Shown here: positions 62,819 through 64,000 of the stretch, in pieces | Position numbering within the stretch: the first letter of the stretch is position 1 | How the letters are laid out: every line of letters begins with the position of its first letter | NCBI RefSeq assembly: GCF_900115685.1 | Contig: NZ_FOXJ01000001.1 | Coordinates: 1,955,796-2,019,795, forward strand | Length of the DNA stretch: 64,000 nucleotides | Reading direction: 5' to 3' | Origin: Variovorax sp. 770b2 | Lineage (GTDB): Bacteria > Pseudomonadota > Gammaproteobacteria > Burkholderiales > Burkholderiaceae_C | Made by a program: the position numbers and the translations under genes | Notes under the pieces: model-generated | What the model saw: only the letters and a program-made list of their open reading frames with translations | The model's database searches: none | Told to the model about the DNA's origin: nothing

Positions 62819-63388
62819 TCAATCCTCGATGCCGCGCTGCGCCGGGATGCCGGCCTTGAACGCGTGCTTGACCATGGTCATCTCGGTCACGGTGTCGGCC
62901 AGCTCGATGATCTCGGGTGGACAGCGGCGCCCCGTGAGTGCCACGTGCACGTGCCTGGGCCGCGCGCGCAGCGTTTCGAGCACGCCTTCGAGCGGCAGCC
63001 AGCCGTAGATCAGCGGGTAGGTGATCTCGTCGAGCACCACCAAGAAGAACTCGCCCGAGAGGATCGCCGCCTTCGCCTTCTCCCACCCGTCGCGCGCCAG
63101 TTGGCCCGAGCGTTCGAGGTCCTGGCTCTTCCAGCTGAAGCCGTCGCCCAGCCCTTCGATCGGAATGCCGATCTGCTCGAACATGCGGTGCTCGCCGAAG
63201 CGTGCCGAGGGCACCTTCATGAACTGGTAGATCTTCACGGCCTTGCCGCGGCCGTGGGCGCGCAGCGCGAGGCCGAATGCGGCCGTGCTCTTGCCCTTGC
63301 CGTCGCCGGTGTTGACGATGACGATGCCGCGGCGTTCGCCCTCGGGCTTCTCGTAGGGCTTTTCGCTGGGGGGAGTTTCGATCTGCAT
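62819..63388 (-). CDS. cobO: Cob(I)yrinic acid a,c-diamide adenosyltransferase CobO/BtuR
   Basis: The 189-residue ATP:corrinoid adenosyltransferase has the P-loop GDGKGKST at residues 28-35, KIYQFMKVP, the Walker B-like [10 protein letters not shown], and a C-terminal [26 protein letters not shown] block. It acts in de novo synthesis and in salvage of imported corrinoids. The start ATG at 63388 lies 11 bases after the ABC ATPase gene. Confidence 0.95.
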   Translation of the reverse strand: MQIETPPSEKPYEKPEGERRGIVIVNTGDGKGKSTAAFGLALRAHGRGKAVKIYQFMKVPSARFGEHRMFEQIGIPIEGLGDGFSWKSQDLERSGQLARDGWEKAKAAILSGEFFLVVLDEITYPLIYGWLPLEGVLETLRARPRHVHVALTGRRCPPEIIELADTVTEMTMVKHAFKAGIPAQRGIED

Positions 63389-63399
63389 GTGTGTGTTCC

Positions 63400-64000
63400 T
63401 TATTTCGGCAGCGCGATCCACTGGTCCGCCACGCGGTGCACGCGGATGCGGTGGTCGAACACCTGTTCGAGCGCGGTGTGGGTGGCCGGGTCGTCGCAGC
63501 CGCCGTGGTGCACCACGCGGCCCTTGTCCATCACGACCATTTCATCGGCGGCCAGCGCCATCGGCAGCTCGTGCAGCACGCTGACCACGGTGCGGCCTTC
63601 GGCCACGAGCGTGCGGGCGGTCTGCATCCAGTCGGCCTGGTGCGGCGGGTCGAGGTTGGCGAGCGGCTCGTCCATCAGCAGCACCTGCGCTTCGACCGCG
63701 AGGGCGCGGGCGAGCAGCACGCGCTGGCGTTCGCCGCCCGAGAGCTGGCCGAGCGGCCGGTCGCGCCAGTCCCAGGCCTGCGTGCTGCGCAGGGCCCGCT
63801 CCACGGCTTCGCGGTCGGCCTCGCTCGGGGCCGCGAGCCAGCGCTGGTGCGGCAGGCGGCCAAGCATGGCGACGTCGTAGACCATCAGGTCGTCGGCGCT
63901 CGCCTCGCCCGTGCCGCTCTGGCCGAGCCACGAGAGGCGCTGCGCGCGGATGCGGGCCGGGATCTTGCCCTCCGCCTCGCCGAAGAGCCGCACCTCGCCC
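63400..64000 (-). CDS. ABC transporter ATP-binding protein, BtuD/FepC type, C-terminal part
   Basis: The frame is open to the right edge, so the N-terminus with the Walker A motif is outside. Visible are the ABC signature [15 protein letters not shown], Walker [13 protein letters not shown], the switch His in [15 protein letters not shown], and the C-terminal [20 protein letters not shown]. It groups with the FecCD-type cobalamin and siderophore importers. Adjacent cobO, bluB and cobN argue for corrinoid uptake, so BtuD is the likely role. Confidence 0.88.
   Translation of the reverse strand, partial: GEVRLFGEAEGKIPARIRAQRLSWLGQSGTGEASADDLMVYDVAMLGRLPHQRWLAAPSEADREAVERALRSTQAWDWRDRPLGQLSGGERQRVLLARALAVEAQVLLMDEPLANLDPPHQADWMQTARTLVAEGRTVVSVLHELPMALAADEMVVMDKGRVVHHGGCDDPATHTALEQVFDHRIRVHRVADQWIALPK

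Overview
This is one continuous high-GC chromosomal stretch from a betaproteobacterium. The best fit is Comamonadaceae, most likely Variovorax or a close relative. The inference rests on the bamA-rseP-dxr-cdsA-uppS-frr-pyrH-tsf-rpsB order, the PhaR/BdhA polyhydroxybutyrate genes, a Bug-type solute-binding protein, the split cobalamin clusters and the overall protein character. I could not run a search. There is no phage, insertion sequence, CRISPR array or rRNA, and no gene-free stretch longer than about 300 bases.

Layout. 1-7.7 kb (minus): envelope, lipid and translation housekeeping cluster, with a terminator-like hairpin between rpsB and tsf and a structured rpsB leader. 7.9-13.2 kb: amidase, D-amino-acid dehydrogenase, a small membrane protein, NAD(P)HX repair enzyme and an SDR. 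13.2-18.8 kb: RNase R, two identical tRNA-Leu(CAG) genes in a tandem duplication, RimO, PhaR, a zinc-ribbon protein and tRNA-Val(GAC). 18.8-24.1 kb: RelA, an alpha/beta hydrolase, 3-hydroxybutyrate dehydrogenase and two exported proteins. 24.2-33.1 kb: OmpR/EnvZ, IspD/IspF, and the overlapping mfd-serB-dehydrogenase operon. 33-37.6 kb: small unknowns, an aminotransferase, endonuclease III, an Ivy-domain fusion and a membrane-anchored unknown. 37.6-41.6 kb (minus): cobalamin cluster A, cobQ-cobT-cobS-cobC phosphatase. 41.7-50.2 kb: an RND efflux operon, a hydrolase-fold protein that has lost its catalytic serine, and a LysR regulator. 50.2-54 kb: DUF3175, OsmC, AraC, Bug and PhzF genes. 54-64 kb (minus): cobalamin cluster B, ABC ATPase-cobO-bluB-exbB-DUF2149-cobN-cbiB-cobC, with lrgA-lrgB at its 3' end.

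The most unusual content is in cluster B. Its CobN has a signal peptide and a C-terminal membrane anchor, so it should sit in the periplasm. It is translationally coupled to a DUF2149 protein that looks like ExbD and to an ExbB/MotA-type channel. Cytoplasmic CobN works with the ATPases CobS and CobT, and neither is in this window. The arrangement suggests a chelatase or dechelatase driven by proton motive force and acting on corrinoids or another tetrapyrrole outside the cytoplasm. As I recall, the hmuS-hmuU-hmuV genes of Bacteroidota have a similar composition.

A short GC-rich intergenic repeat occurs at least five times. Three copies lie inside operons directly after a stop codon, ending in the next gene's ribosome binding site. 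Two of those share 33 of 34 bases. Many operon junctions use ATGA or GTGA stop/start overlaps (cdsA-dxr, ispD-ispF, mfd-serB-dehydrogenase, cobQ-cobT, cobS-cobC, DUF2149-cobN, cbiB-cobC), which indicates extensive translational coupling.
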